Part shown: piece by piece, positions 41,454-50,718 of the stretch
Numbering within the stretch: position 1 is the first letter of the stretch
Layout: each line of letters begins with the position of its first letter
Source of the DNA: Clostridia bacterium
GTDB lineage: Bacteria; Bacillota; Clostridia; Christensenellales; Aristaeellaceae
DNA: 64,000 bases
Direction of reading: 5' to 3'
Assembly (NCBI GenBank): GCA_017463245.1
Contig: JAFTPN010000049.1
Location: 62,001 to 126,000 of the forward strand
Notes under the pieces: generated by a model
What the model saw: only the letters and a program-made list of their open reading frames with translations
The model's database searches: none
Told to the model about the DNA's origin: nothing
Position numbers and translations under genes: made by a program

Positions 41454-41987
41454 ATGACGAAACTCATTGCCATCCTGTCCGCTATCGCCTTTGTGCTGCT
41501 GAGCACCTTCGCCAGCATCCCCGCCCAGCCCTCTGCTGAAGTCGAAATCACCGAGGAGCTTGAGGAGGTTTATGAAATGACCGGCACCGTGCAGGAGATC
41601 ACCAAAGACTATTACCTCATCCAGAATGCCGATGGCCAGCAGGTGCAGGTCAATCTCCACGGCGAGACCATCCTCGAGGGCGAAACGCCTGACATCGGCT
41701 CCCTGATCCACGTTCTCTACAACGGCATGATGACCCGCTCCCTGCCTCCGCAGATCAACGCCCTGCGCATTGGCTGCTATGCCCGCACCGGCGCCATTGT
41801 GGAGCTGACTGAAGAGGGCTTTACCCTGGACGATGGTATGGAGATCATTCAGGTCAACGCCCTGGCTGAGCAGCTCTCTGGCCTGGAGCCTGGCGCACAG
41901 GTGACCGTATATTTCAACGGGGCCATGACCATGTCTCTCCCCGCCCAGATCGGTGCTGAGCTGATCGTTTCTCACGCAGCAGAATAA
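41454..41987 (+). CDS. Secreted protein with two related domains
   Basis: A 177-residue exported protein: signal peptide about 1-25, then two related segments of about 65 residues. The first holds GTVQEITKDYYLIQNADGQQ and YNGMMTRSLPPQINALRI; the second holds GAIVELTEEGFTLDDG and YFNGAMTMSLPAQIGAELI. The shared pattern suggests a duplicated small OB-like beta domain. Not a family I can name. CAAGGAGG precedes the ATG. Confidence 0.75.
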   Translation: MTKLIAILSAIAFVLLSTFASIPAQPSAEVEITEELEEVYEMTGTVQEITKDYYLIQNADGQQVQVNLHGETILEGETPDIGSLIHVLYNGMMTRSLPPQINALRIGCYARTGAIVELTEEGFTLDDGMEIIQVNALAEQLSGLEPGAQVTVYFNGAMTMSLPAQIGAELIVSHAAE

Positions 41988-42002
41988 ATTAAATTATACC
42001 AC

Positions 42003-42043
42003 AAAAAATACACGCTGCTGTAAGTTGCAGCGTGTATTTTTTG
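42003..42043. terminator. Bidirectional terminator before secG
   Basis: AAAAAATACACGCTGC / GCAGCGTGTATTTTTT, symmetrical. Confidence 0.85.
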
Positions 42044-42117
42044 TGTTTTTCATGCAAAAAAGCTGCCATCCACCATGGGACGCAGCTATTTTGCACCGTT
42101 CAGCAGAATCAGGCGAC

Positions 42118-42354
42118 TTAGTTCAGCACCAGCATCAGCAGGGCGATCACAACGAACACAGCCGCAGCGATCTTGGTGCCCAGAGCCAGCTTGGCGTCGA
42201 TGGTCTTGGCCTTGTTCTTGCTGAAGTAGCTCTCCATCTGGCCAGCCACAGCGCCCAGACCCTTCGCATTGCTGCTCTGCAGCAGAACGGTCACGATCAG
42301 GAACAGGCAAGCCAGGATCAGCACGATAGAAAGAAGCACATTTACAACACCCAT
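42118..42354 (-). CDS. secG: Preprotein translocase subunit SecG
   Basis: A 78-residue SecG with two membrane helices (3-25 and 58-76) and the conserved QSSNAKGLGAVAG loop between them. It supports SecYE-SecA protein export. AAGGAGG precedes the ATG. Transcribed alone on the minus strand. Confidence 0.95.
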   Translation of the reverse strand: MGVVNVLLSIVLILACLFLIVTVLLQSSNAKGLGAVAGQMESYFSKNKAKTIDAKLALGTKIAAAVFVVIALLMLVLN

Positions 42355-42384
42355 GTTAATACCTCCTTGGCATTTCGCTTAACT

Positions 42385-42413
42385 ATGATACCACACGTTT
42401 TTCCAAAACACAA
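42385..42413 (-). promoter_or_regulatory. Probable promoter of secG
   Basis: Minus strand: TTGTGT (42413-42408), 17 bp, TATCAT (42390-42385). Confidence 0.55.
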
Positions 42414-42598
42414 GCACAAAATGGGTGCTGATTTGGTCAGTTTTTCGCCATTTGTTTGGTTTAAGTCCGTTTTGTCCCTTTTCAAACGCCGTTTGACCCT
42501 GTAAAATAGACTTAGCGGAAAATTGCATGCTCTTTTGCATTTTTCTGCATCGGCAAAATGTAAGTATTTTCACATAACCATAAAAGGAGGTCTGTCCC

Positions 42599-43429
42599 AT
42601 GGAGCTTCGTACTGCTTCCTCCCCCCGCGACGTAAAAACCTACGATACCGCCCGCCTGCGCGAGGAGTTCCTCATCCAGAATCTCTTCGTGGCCGACGAG
42701 GTCAAGATGGTCTACTCCCACATCGACCGCATCATCACCGGTGCCGCCGTGCCTGTCACCAAGGCGCTGAGCATTGATGCCGGCGACGAGCTGCGTGCCG
42801 AGTACTTCCTGCAGCGCCGGGAGATGGGCATCATCAACATCGGCGGCGAAGGCACCGTGACCGTGGACGGCACCGTGTACACCCTGCGTCCCCGCGACGG
42901 CATCTACATCGGCCGCGGCTGCAAGGACATCGTGCTGGCAAGCACCAATGCCGACCAGCCTGCCCACTTCTATTTCAACTCCTGCCCCGCCCACAAGGAA
43001 TACCCCACCGTGTACATCCGCCCCGAGGACTGCGTTCGCGTGGAGCTGGGCGCCCTGGAGACCTCCAACCACCGCACCATCTGCAAGTACATCCTGCCCG
43101 GCCAGGTGGAGAGCTGCCAGCTGGTCATGGGTATGACCAGCCTCAAGCCCGGCAGCGTGTGGAACACCATGCCCTGCCACACCCACGACCGCCGCATGGA
43201 GGTCTACCTCTACTTTGACCTGCCCGAGGACGCCTTCGTGATGCACTTCATGGGCGAGGGCAACGAGACCCGCCACATCATCATGCGCAACGAAGAGGCC
43301 GTTATCAGCCCCAGCTGGTCCATCCACTCCGGCGCAGGCTCCCAGAACTACACCTTCATCTGGGGCATGTGCGGCGAGAACCAGGACTTCGACGACATGG
43401 ACGGCATTGCCACCAAGGATCTGAAGTAA
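42599..43429 (+). CDS. kduI: 5-keto-4-deoxyuronate isomerase
   Basis: A 276-residue cupin-type isomerase that converts 5-dehydro-4-deoxy-D-glucuronate to 2,5-diketo-3-deoxygluconate in pectin and glycosaminoglycan breakdown. The family pattern is complete: FLIQNLFV at the start, RREMGIINIGG, and the zinc-binding region MPCHTHDRRMEVYLYFDLP with SWSIHSG near the end. AAAGGAGG precedes the ATG. It is followed 27 bp later by the matching dehydrogenase. Confidence 0.96.
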   Translation: MELRTASSPRDVKTYDTARLREEFLIQNLFVADEVKMVYSHIDRIITGAAVPVTKALSIDAGDELRAEYFLQRREMGIINIGGEGTVTVDGTVYTLRPRDGIYIGRGCKDIVLASTNADQPAHFYFNSCPAHKEYPTVYIRPEDCVRVELGALETSNHRTICKYILPGQVESCQLVMGMTSLKPGSVWNTMPCHTHDRRMEVYLYFDLPEDAFVMHFMGEGNETRHIIMRNEEAVISPSWSIHSGAGSQNYTFIWGMCGENQDFDDMDGIATKDLK

Positions 43430-43456
43430 TCCACCGACTGAAAGGAGATCACCATC

Positions 43457-44257
43457 ATGAACGTTATGGAATCCTTCTCCCTGAAGGGCAAGGTCGCCCT
43501 CATCACCGGCGCCAGCTACGGCATCGGCTTCGCCATCGCCTGCGCTCTGTCTGATGCAGGCGCCACCATCGTCTTCAACGATATCAAGCAGGAGCTGGTG
43601 GACAAGGGTCTGGCCGCCTACGAAGAAAAGGGCATCAAGGCGCATGGCTATGTTTGCGACGTGACCGACGAGACCGCCGTGAACGCCCTGGTGGCTCAGG
43701 TCGAGGCCGAGGTCGGCGTTATCGACATTCTGGTGAACAACGCCGGCATCATCAAGCGCATCCCCATGTGCGAAATGACCGCCGATCAGTTCCGCCAGGT
43801 CATTGATGTTGACCTGAACGCCCCCTTCATCTGCGCCAAGGCTGTGATCCCCTCCATGATCAAGAAGGGTCACGGCAAGATCATCAACATCTGCTCCATG
43901 ATGTCCGAGCTGGGTCGCGAAACCGTGTCCGCCTACGCCGCTGCCAAGGGCGGCCTGAAGATGCTCACCAAGAACATCGCCTCCGAATACGGCGCCCAGA
44001 ACATCCAGTGCAACGGCATTGGCCCCGGCTACATTGCCACCCCCCAGACCGCTCCCCTCCGCGAGTTCCAGCCCGACGGCAGCCGCCATCCCTTCGACCA
44101 GTTCATCCTGGCCAAGACCCCCGCGAACCGCTGGGGCGACCCCGAAGACCTGGCCGCTCCCGCCGTCTTCCTGGCCTCCGACGCCTCCAACTTCGTCAAC
44201 GGCCACATCCTCTACGTCGATGGCGGCATCCTCGCCTACATCGGCAAGCAGCCTTAA
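43457..44257 (+). CDS. SDR dehydrogenase, KduD/gluconate 5-dehydrogenase type
   Basis: A 266-residue short-chain dehydrogenase. Cofactor loop TGASYGIG (17-24), NNAG (94-97), catalytic Ser147/Ser150 region, Tyr160 and Lys164 (YAAAK). Proteins of this exact type are usually listed as gluconate 5-dehydrogenase. Next to kduI it most likely acts as 2-deoxy-D-gluconate 3-dehydrogenase, making 2-keto-3-deoxygluconate. KduDI is the second half of unsaturated uronate use; the KDG kinase and aldolase are not in the window. AAAGGAG precedes the ATG. Confidence 0.9.
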   Translation: MNVMESFSLKGKVALITGASYGIGFAIACALSDAGATIVFNDIKQELVDKGLAAYEEKGIKAHGYVCDVTDETAVNALVAQVEAEVGVIDILVNNAGIIKRIPMCEMTADQFRQVIDVDLNAPFICAKAVIPSMIKKGHGKIINICSMMSELGRETVSAYAAAKGGLKMLTKNIASEYGAQNIQCNGIGPGYIATPQTAPLREFQPDGSRHPFDQFILAKTPANRWGDPEDLAAPAVFLASDASNFVNGHILYVDGGILAYIGKQP

Positions 44258-44634
44258 GGGGACTTTGTCCCCTTAGGAATCCCCTACGCAGAGGGCGCTG
44301 CCCTCTGCACTCCCGCGAAGGGTCTTCGACCCTTTCGAAACCCATTCGGCGATAGCCGGGTGGGTTTTTCCTTTGCAGGGGTCACGGCGCAAATACGGTT
44401 GCGCCGCGACGCGTGACAGTTAGTGAGGCTCCCCTTCGTAGGGGAGCTGTCCCGAAGGGACTGAGGGGTTGAGCCTCCCTCCCCGAGGGAGGTGGCAGCC
44501 GCTTGCGGCTGACGGAAGGAGTGGTTCTGCCCCTTGCCCCACGCCCCACTTGGCAGTACAATTGTAGGGGCGATCTGCGATCGCCCGCCGCCCACACTCT
44601 AAATTCCGAATTCCGCATTCCGAATTCCGAATTA
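44256..44634 (+). repeat. Composite hairpin repeat copy 3 (after the KduD-like gene)
   Basis: Modules in order: AAGGGGAC-TTT-GTCCCCTT (44256-44274, overlapping the stop), GCAGAGGGC-GCT-GCCCTCTGC (44288-44308), CGAAGGGTC-TTC-GACCCTTTCG (44316-44337), AAACCCATTCGGC-GATA-GCCGGGTGGGTTTTT (44338-44369, an intrinsic terminator), GCTCCCC / GGGGAGC, CCTCCCTCCCCGAGGGAGG with CAGCCGC-TT-GCGGCTG (44474-44515), GTAGGGGCGATC-TGC-GATCGCCC (44564-44587), AATTCCG repeats (44602-44634). No gene is supported here. Confidence 0.85.
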
Positions 44635-44700
44635 TTTTCAATTTCCTATGTCCTTTTTCTTGTTCCTCCTCGTCTGTACATATGAAAGGAGGTTGACCCT

Positions 44701-45216
44701 ATGCAACCCGACCTGACGCCTGACAGGCAAGCCGTCCTTGAACGGCTCATGACGCAGTACGGCAGCACGCTGCTCAGAATGTGTACCCTCCACCTCCGCG
44801 ATGCCGCCCTGGCCGAGGATGCTGTGCAGGATACCTTTCTCAAGGCGTACAAGCGGCTTGATGATCTGCGGGATGCCAGCAGGGAGCGCTCGTGGCTGAT
44901 GAGCATTGCCATCAACACCTGCCGCGACTACCTGCGCACCGCGTGGCTTCGCCATACCGACCGCCGCATTTCCCTGGATCTGCTGCCCGAACCGACCTGC
45001 GAAAGCATCTGGCCGGATGCAACCGTCATCACCGAAGTCATGAGCCTGCCGCACAAGCTGCGCGAGGCGGTTCTCCTGCGCTATTACCAGGGCATGAAGC
45101 TGAAAGAAGTAGCGGACGCGCTGCACATTTCACCTTCCACCGTCAAGCAGCGGCTTGACCGTGCCAACACCATCCTGCACAGCAGGCTCGAAAGGTGGTA
45201 TTTCAATGAGGACTGA
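44701..45216 (+). CDS. ECF-type RNA polymerase sigma factor
   Basis: A 171-residue group 4 sigma factor. Region 2 spans about 15-85 (AEDAVQDTFLKAYKRLDDLR, ERSWLMSIAINTCRDYLR) and region 4 about 110-165 (LPHKLREAVLLRYYQGMKLK, EVADALHISPSTVKQRLDRA). It directs polymerase to a small regulon, often envelope-stress related. AAAGGAGG precedes the ATG. It overlaps the next gene by 11 bp, the usual sigma/anti-sigma arrangement. Confidence 0.92.
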   Translation: MQPDLTPDRQAVLERLMTQYGSTLLRMCTLHLRDAALAEDAVQDTFLKAYKRLDDLRDASRERSWLMSIAINTCRDYLRTAWLRHTDRRISLDLLPEPTCESIWPDATVITEVMSLPHKLREAVLLRYYQGMKLKEVADALHISPSTVKQRLDRANTILHSRLERWYFNED

Positions 45217-46180
45217 ACGCAACGAGTTCCAGCAGCTTGTGGATCATCAGCTTGCCAATGTCCAATGGGATCGCCGCTTGAGCAACGCTGTTTTCCGCAA
45301 GCTAAATGAAGAAAAGAAACCCCGTATCCCCCGCAGCGCCCTGCGCTATGGCCTGGCCTTTGCCGTGGTGCTGCTGGCCGTTGGCCTGGTGAGCCTCTCC
45401 CTGCTGAACCGCACCTCCCCGCCGGATACGGTGGTGGCTGCGCAGCCCGGCACCATCGCCACCGCCATCGACCTGCCCGGCGATTCCCGTGCCGAGGCCG
45501 TCCATCTCGCCCGCCAGGCGGTGATGGAGAAATACGGCCTCACCCTGCAGACCCTGGGCATTTTCCGGGACGATTGCCATTTGACCGATGCAGGCTGGGT
45601 GGTTCGCTTCTACACCAATGGGCAGCTCAGCCCCCGCCTGGCCGGTGAATACACCGTGGAAAAGGAACACGGCTTCATCACCGCCAGTTGGACGCACGAC
45701 GATGTGGACAGCGCCCTCCTGGCTGATGGGAGCCTGAACCACGAGGCCTGGGGGCAGCCCCAGCTGCTCTACGCCCGCACCACCGGCGCCCGGGAGGCAT
45801 GGAGCATCACCGAGAAAACCAACGCCGAAGACGGCGTGAAGGTTGACTACGACTACATCGAAGGCACCGAGCTTTGGGGCGATCCCCTGACGGACGTGGA
45901 GCCTGCACCGGGCGACCTTTCTGCGGAGGTGCTGGCAGATGCTGCCCATGCAGCACTTGCCCGCCAGTTTGACCTCACCCACGAGCAGCTCATCACCGCC
46001 ATGGGCGGCGAGCTTGACCCGCAGCACGCAGCCCTGCGCCAATCCGATCTCGGCATCCGCGTGCGGGTATTCTCCGCCACGCTGACCATCGATGGCGTGA
46101 ACTACTACGTCGCCGTGTGCATCAACACCCAGACCGGCGAGCTGGAACGCCTGGAGTACACCACCCTGGGCAACGGATAA
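45206..46180 (+). CDS. Membrane partner of the ECF sigma factor (putative anti-sigma)
   Basis: A 324-residue protein with a short N-terminal cytoplasmic region (1-44, EFQQLVDHQLANVQWDRRLS), one membrane helix (about 46-66) and a large extracytoplasmic domain with PepSY-like traits (LTLQTLGIFRDD, WVVRFYTNGQ, INTQTGELERLEY). The short cytoplasmic part would bind the sigma factor; no zinc HxxxCxxC motif is visible. The start at 45206 has AAGGTGG upstream and overlaps the sigma gene. Confidence 0.75.
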   Translation: MRTERNEFQQLVDHQLANVQWDRRLSNAVFRKLNEEKKPRIPRSALRYGLAFAVVLLAVGLVSLSLLNRTSPPDTVVAAQPGTIATAIDLPGDSRAEAVHLARQAVMEKYGLTLQTLGIFRDDCHLTDAGWVVRFYTNGQLSPRLAGEYTVEKEHGFITASWTHDDVDSALLADGSLNHEAWGQPQLLYARTTGAREAWSITEKTNAEDGVKVDYDYIEGTELWGDPLTDVEPAPGDLSAEVLADAAHAALARQFDLTHEQLITAMGGELDPQHAALRQSDLGIRVRVFSATLTIDGVNYYVAVCINTQTGELERLEYTTLGNG

Positions 46181-46187
46181 CCAACCC

Positions 46188-46221
46188 CGGAGGCAGTCAA
46201 CACGGCTGTCTCCATTTTTGT
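46188..46221 (+). terminator. Terminator after the sigma/anti-sigma pair
   Basis: GGAGGCAG / CTGTCTCC stem (one G-T pair) followed by ATTTTTG. Confidence 0.65.
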
Positions 46222-46240
46222 AAATACCCGTCCTGAACTC

Positions 46241-46269
46241 TTGCGGCATTCCTTCCACAATGGTATAAT
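46241..46269 (+). promoter_or_regulatory. Promoter of the second VanW operon
   Basis: TTGCGG (46241-46246), 17 bp, TATAAT (46264-46269). Confidence 0.8.
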
Positions 46270-46310
46270 GATGCGTGACGTGTATTTTTCACCAAGGAGG
46301 TCTCTGACCC

Positions 46311-47450
46311 ATGCTGAAACGCCTGCTGATGCTGATGATGGCGCTGTGCCTGATGCTTTCCGCGCTCCCTGCCCTGGCAGAAGACGTGGCTGAAGGAACC
46401 CTCTCCCAGGAGGAGCTGGACGAGCTGCTCAAACTGGACGAGGTGGAAGAAAACGAGGCTCCCGTGCAGGTAGTGGGTGCCGTTTATCAGGAAAAGAACC
46501 GCGAGGATTTCGACAAGAATTCCCCCGCCATCTACACCTGCCGCCTGATCGACGCCTCCAGCTTTTTCAAAGAGCGCAGCCTGGAAAGCGAGCGCGTGGC
46601 CTATGTGCGCACCAGCGGCTCCATCGATGTGCTGTATGTGGGCAGCTACTGGGCCATCGTCCGCTATGGCGATGACATTGGCTACATCAAGCGCGACCGC
46701 ATTCACCAGGTCACCCCGGTGGATCCGGTGAACACCCCGCCCTACGGCGTGCAGAAGTCCGCCTATATCGCCACCACCGCCGATGTGTGCGAGGTGCGCA
46801 AATCCATGAGCAATACCGACGACAGCTGGGTGGTGCTGAACCCCGGCACCAAGCTGAGCATCTGGAAGATCCAGGACGGCTGGGCCATCGTGCCTTACTG
46901 GCGCACCTATGGCTACATCAACCTGAACGATCTGACCGACCTGATCCCCGTTTCCCCCACCGACGATCCCATCAGCGAGGATTCTCCCATTGCCGCCTAC
47001 ACCTCTTATTACACCATGGTGCAGACGGATATCAACCGCAGCCGCATCATCAACATCCGCGTGGCCTGTGACCGTCTCACCCGCGTGATGCAGCCCGGCG
47101 AAAGCCTCAACTTCAACACCCAGGTCGGCCCCTATCGTCCCCAGTACGGCTACCAGAAGGCATGGGTGCTGATCAACGGCGAGTCCGTCCCCGGCTACGG
47201 CGGCGGCACCTGCCAGGTTTCCTCCACGCTGTACAACGCGCTTTTGCAGCTCCCCGGTGTGGAGATCCTCCAGCGCCGTCCCCATGGTCCCGCCGGCGCC
47301 AAGTATCTGCCCCATGGCGTGGACGCCGCCGTAGGCAGCGATAACCTGAACCTACGCTTCCGCAACAACTACGATTTCCCCATCCGCGTGGAAGGCCACA
47401 CCTCTGATGACGGTGCCCTGCTGATGCTGGTCTACAAGGTGGAACAGTGA
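46311..47450 (+). CDS. Secreted SH3-like / VanW protein
   Basis: A 379-residue exported protein: signal peptide 1-23 (ending ALPALAE), an acidic linker, two SH3-like bacterial modules (about 75-145 and 150-220; SYWAIVRYGDDIGYIKRD, GWAIVPYWRTYGYINL), and a C-terminal VanW domain (about 235-379; PGESLNFNTQVGPYRP, GGGTCQVSSTLYNALLQLPG). A cell-wall role is likely. AAGGAGG precedes the ATG. The sfsA start overlaps its stop (GTGA). Confidence 0.88.
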   Translation: MLKRLLMLMMALCLMLSALPALAEDVAEGTLSQEELDELLKLDEVEENEAPVQVVGAVYQEKNREDFDKNSPAIYTCRLIDASSFFKERSLESERVAYVRTSGSIDVLYVGSYWAIVRYGDDIGYIKRDRIHQVTPVDPVNTPPYGVQKSAYIATTADVCEVRKSMSNTDDSWVVLNPGTKLSIWKIQDGWAIVPYWRTYGYINLNDLTDLIPVSPTDDPISEDSPIAAYTSYYTMVQTDINRSRIINIRVACDRLTRVMQPGESLNFNTQVGPYRPQYGYQKAWVLINGESVPGYGGGTCQVSSTLYNALLQLPGVEILQRRPHGPAGAKYLPHGVDAAVGSDNLNLRFRNNYDFPIRVEGHTSDDGALLMLVYKVEQ

Positions 47451-48133
47451 AGCTCTACCACCGTTTGAAGGAAGCCCGCTTCCTCTCCCGCCCTAACCGG
47501 TTCATCTCCCTGTGCGAGGTGGACGGCCAGGAAACCGTGTGCCATGTGAAAAACACCGGCCGCTGCAAGGAGCTGCTGCTCCCCGGCGCCGCCGTGTGGC
47601 TGGAGGAAAGCGATAACCCCGCCCGCAAGACCCGCTTTGACCTGGTGGCCGTGGAAAGCCGCGGCTATACCGTGAACATGGACAGCCAGGCGCCCAATCT
47701 GATCTTTGCCGAATGGGCGCGCAGCGGCGGGTATCTCCCCGGCCTCACCGACCTGAAGGCCGAGACCACCTACGGTGCTTCCCGCTTTGATTTCAGCTAC
47801 CACGCAGGCGAGCAGCAGGGCTTTGTGGAGGTCAAAGGCGTGACCCTGTTCGACGAGGCAGGCATGGCCTACTTCCCCGATGCACCCACCGACCGGGGCG
47901 TGAAGCACATCCACGAGCTGATGGCCGCCAAGGCCGCCGGGTATGACGCAGGCATCTGCTTTGTGCTGCAGCGGGAGAATGTCATTGGCCTTGCACCCAA
48001 CGACAGGACGCACCCCGCCTTTGGCGAAGCCCTGCGCCAGGCCAATGCCGCCGGGGTGCGCATCACCGCCGCGGTGTGCCATGTTACCCCGGAGAGCTGC
48101 ACCATCACCCACACCGTTCCCATTATCCTGTAA
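47447..48133 (+). CDS. sfsA: SfsA family protein
   Basis: A 228-residue SfsA protein (nucleic-acid-binding OB fold plus restriction-like fold). HVKNTGRCKELLLPGA, the FDFSYH and FVEVKGVTLFD nuclease-like core and FPDAPTDRGVKHIHELM are the family pattern. The start is GTG, overlapping the previous stop by four bases. Precise role unresolved in the family. Confidence 0.93.
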   Translation: MKLYHRLKEARFLSRPNRFISLCEVDGQETVCHVKNTGRCKELLLPGAAVWLEESDNPARKTRFDLVAVESRGYTVNMDSQAPNLIFAEWARSGGYLPGLTDLKAETTYGASRFDFSYHAGEQQGFVEVKGVTLFDEAGMAYFPDAPTDRGVKHIHELMAAKAAGYDAGICFVLQRENVIGLAPNDRTHPAFGEALRQANAAGVRITAAVCHVTPESCTITHTVPIIL

Positions 48134-48146
48134 GGAGGAATCCGCC

Positions 48147-49049
48147 ATGAAGAAGCTGCTTGCGCTCATGTGTACGCTGCTTCTTTTTGCTTTCCCCGCC
48201 CAGGCCGAGGAGCTTGCCAGCTACACCCGCATCGCCCCCGCCTATCCCGTGCCGGATTATGTAAGCTGGCTGCTGGACATCGCCATTGAAGAAGTGGGTT
48301 ACACCGAGGGCGACCACGGCTGGTCGAAGTACGGCGAGTGGGTGGGCGATCCCTACACCCAATGGTGCGCTGAATACCTGTGCTGGTGCGTGGATCAGGT
48401 AGATCAGCGCCACGGCACCCAGCTTCTGCGCCAGGTCTACCCCATGTATTCCGGCAGCAACACGGGCAAGAACTGGTTCATCCAGCAAGGGCGCTACCTG
48501 GTGCGCTGGGGCAACCTGGAAAACTGGGGCTACCAATGGCTCAAGGGCGAGGACAGCTACATTTCCACCGGGGATTACATTCCCCAGCCCGGGGACTGGG
48601 TGTTCTTCACCTGGGACAGCGACCAGGATACCGACCACGTGGCCATGGTGGAATACTGCACGAAGGATCAACACGGCAATGTGCAGATCCATGTATTGGA
48701 GGGCAACGCCCCCTCCGCCGTGCAGCGCAATGTGTACGACCTGACCTACACCCGCATCCTGGGCTACGGCACCGTGCATGACGTGCTGGACGTCACCATG
48801 CGCTATGGCAACCAGGGCGTGAAGGTGCAGCAGCTGCAGGAGAAGCTGGTCTACCTTGGCTACCTGAACGCCGAGAAGGCCGACGGTCTCTACGGTGCAG
48901 GCACCGCCGATGCCCTGCGCGCCTTCCAGGCCGACCATGGACTGAAAACCTATGGCGTGGCCAACATCACTACCCAGAAGGCTCTCAACTTCGCCATTGA
49001 CGAAGCCATCGACAACGACCCCGCCACCTGGACGGTCATCGACGAATAA
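48147..49049 (+). CDS. Secreted CHAP-like amidase with peptidoglycan-binding domain
   Basis: A 300-residue exported protein: signal peptide 1-20, a CHAP-like catalytic domain (about 45-215) with the likely catalytic Cys in TQWCAEYLCWC and His in DTDHVAMVEY, and a C-terminal peptidoglycan_binding_1 domain (about 220-285; GNQGVKVQQLQEKLVYLGYL). It would cleave cross-linking peptides of the wall. AAGGAGG precedes the ATG at 48147, 13 bp after sfsA. Confidence 0.85.
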   Translation: MKKLLALMCTLLLFAFPAQAEELASYTRIAPAYPVPDYVSWLLDIAIEEVGYTEGDHGWSKYGEWVGDPYTQWCAEYLCWCVDQVDQRHGTQLLRQVYPMYSGSNTGKNWFIQQGRYLVRWGNLENWGYQWLKGEDSYISTGDYIPQPGDWVFFTWDSDQDTDHVAMVEYCTKDQHGNVQIHVLEGNAPSAVQRNVYDLTYTRILGYGTVHDVLDVTMRYGNQGVKVQQLQEKLVYLGYLNAEKADGLYGAGTADALRAFQADHGLKTYGVANITTQKALNFAIDEAIDNDPATWTVIDE

Positions 49050-49073
49050 TGCCACCAACAAGGAGGCTTCCCT

Positions 49074-50693
49074 ATGGATCCCATTTATGTATTCGGCCAC
49101 CGCAATCCCGACACGGATTCCGTGGTCTCCGCCATGGCCTATGCCGCGCTGAACAATTCCCTGGGCAGCAGCGAATATGTGGCCGCCCGCCTGGGACACC
49201 TGAACGACGAGACTGCGTTCCTCCTGGAGCGCTTCGGCTTTGAGCCGCCCCTGTACATGACCACCGTCCGCACCCAGGTACGGGACATCGAGTTCGACCG
49301 TCCTCCCACCCTGTCCTCCGGCGTGGCCGTAAGCCGCGCCTGGGATGTGCTGCGGGAAAATGTCGGCCTGTCCGCCGTGCCCGTCACCGACGAGCATGGC
49401 GGATTGTTCGGCATGGTCACCGCCGGCGGCATTGCTGAAAAGGACATGGACTCCATCCAGCATCCCGCCATCGACGCGGTGCCGGTGTTCAACCTGCTCT
49501 CTGCCCTGGAAGGTCTGATCATCAACGACGAAAGCGACGTGTTCGACTGCATCTCCGGCGAGGTGACCATCGCCCTGCCCTGCAACGGCGGCGATGTCCG
49601 CGGCATCAAGGAAGGCAGCGTGGTCATCTGCGGCCATCAGGCGGACGTGGTGGAGCTTGCCCTGGAAAAGCAGGCCTCCTGCGTGATCCTCTGCCAGACT
49701 GACCTGGCGGAGAAGTACCGCGGCATTTCCAGCCGCACCTGCATCATCGCCACCCCCTGCGACGCCTACCGCGCCGCCCGCATGATCTACCAGGCCATTC
49801 CCGTGGGGCGCATTGCCCAGATCAAAAACATCGTCCACTTCCACATGGATGATTACATCGACGATGTGCGCGACGCCGTGCTGCAAAGCCGCTACCGCTC
49901 CTACCCCGTGCTGGACGAGAACCAGAAGGTCGTCGGCACCCTGAGCCGCTATCACCTGATCCGCCCCCGCCGCAAGCGCGTGGTGCTGATGGATCACAAC
50001 GAGCGCGCCCAGTCCGTGCAGGGTTTGGAGCAGGCAGAGATCGTGGCCATCATTGACCATCACCGCCTGGCGGATGTGCAGACGGGCAACCCCGTGTTCA
50101 TGCGCAACGAACCCGTGGGCTCCACCACCACCATTGTGGCCACCATGTATCAGGAGCGGGGGCTGATGCCCTCCCAGCGGCTGGCAGGCCTGATGGCCGC
50201 CGCCATCCTCTCCGACACGGTAATGTTCAAGTCCCCCACCTGCACCAGCCACGACAAGCGCATTGCCGAGCGCCTGGCACGCATTGCAGGCATCGACCTG
50301 GACGAATTGGGCAAGGAGATCTTCTCCCTGGGCACCGATGCCAGCAAAACCGTGGAAGAGCTGCTGGCTACGGACTTCAAGGAGTTCCACATTGCAGGCC
50401 ACACCCTGGGCATCGGGCAGATCACCTGCCTGGATACCGACAGCGTGCTCTCCCGCCTGCCGGAGCTGCTCCCCGCCATGGAGAAGATGAAGCGCAACAA
50501 GGAATACGATATGCAGCTGCTGATGCTCACCGATGTGCTTCGCGAGGGTACCGAGCTGATCTTCCTGGGCGACGATGATGTGATCCGCATGGCCTTCAAC
50601 ATTGCCGAGGTGCAGGGCAACCATGTGTTCCTGCCCGGCGTGGTGAGCCGCAAAAAGCAGATCGTCCCCGCCCTGTCCCTGCTCTGGGGCTGA
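49074..50693 (+). CDS. ppaC: CBS/DRTGG-type manganese-dependent inorganic pyrophosphatase
   Basis: A 539-residue family II pyrophosphatase with regulatory insert. The DHH-type core starts FGHRNPDTDSVVSAM (7-21), is interrupted by two CBS domains flanking a DRTGG domain (about 65-300), and resumes with VLMDHNE, IIDHHR and a DHHA2 domain ending VVSRKKQIVPAL. Such enzymes are controlled by adenine nucleotides. AAGGAGG precedes the ATG. Confidence 0.93.
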   Translation: MDPIYVFGHRNPDTDSVVSAMAYAALNNSLGSSEYVAARLGHLNDETAFLLERFGFEPPLYMTTVRTQVRDIEFDRPPTLSSGVAVSRAWDVLRENVGLSAVPVTDEHGGLFGMVTAGGIAEKDMDSIQHPAIDAVPVFNLLSALEGLIINDESDVFDCISGEVTIALPCNGGDVRGIKEGSVVICGHQADVVELALEKQASCVILCQTDLAEKYRGISSRTCIIATPCDAYRAARMIYQAIPVGRIAQIKNIVHFHMDDYIDDVRDAVLQSRYRSYPVLDENQKVVGTLSRYHLIRPRRKRVVLMDHNERAQSVQGLEQAEIVAIIDHHRLADVQTGNPVFMRNEPVGSTTTIVATMYQERGLMPSQRLAGLMAAAILSDTVMFKSPTCTSHDKRIAERLARIAGIDLDELGKEIFSLGTDASKTVEELLATDFKEFHIAGHTLGIGQITCLDTDSVLSRLPELLPAMEKMKRNKEYDMQLLMLTDVLREGTELIFLGDDDVIRMAFNIAEVQGNHVFLPGVVSRKKQIVPALSLLWG

Positions 50694-50718
50694 TATTTCC
50701 CGAAAGCGAGGTGCGCCT

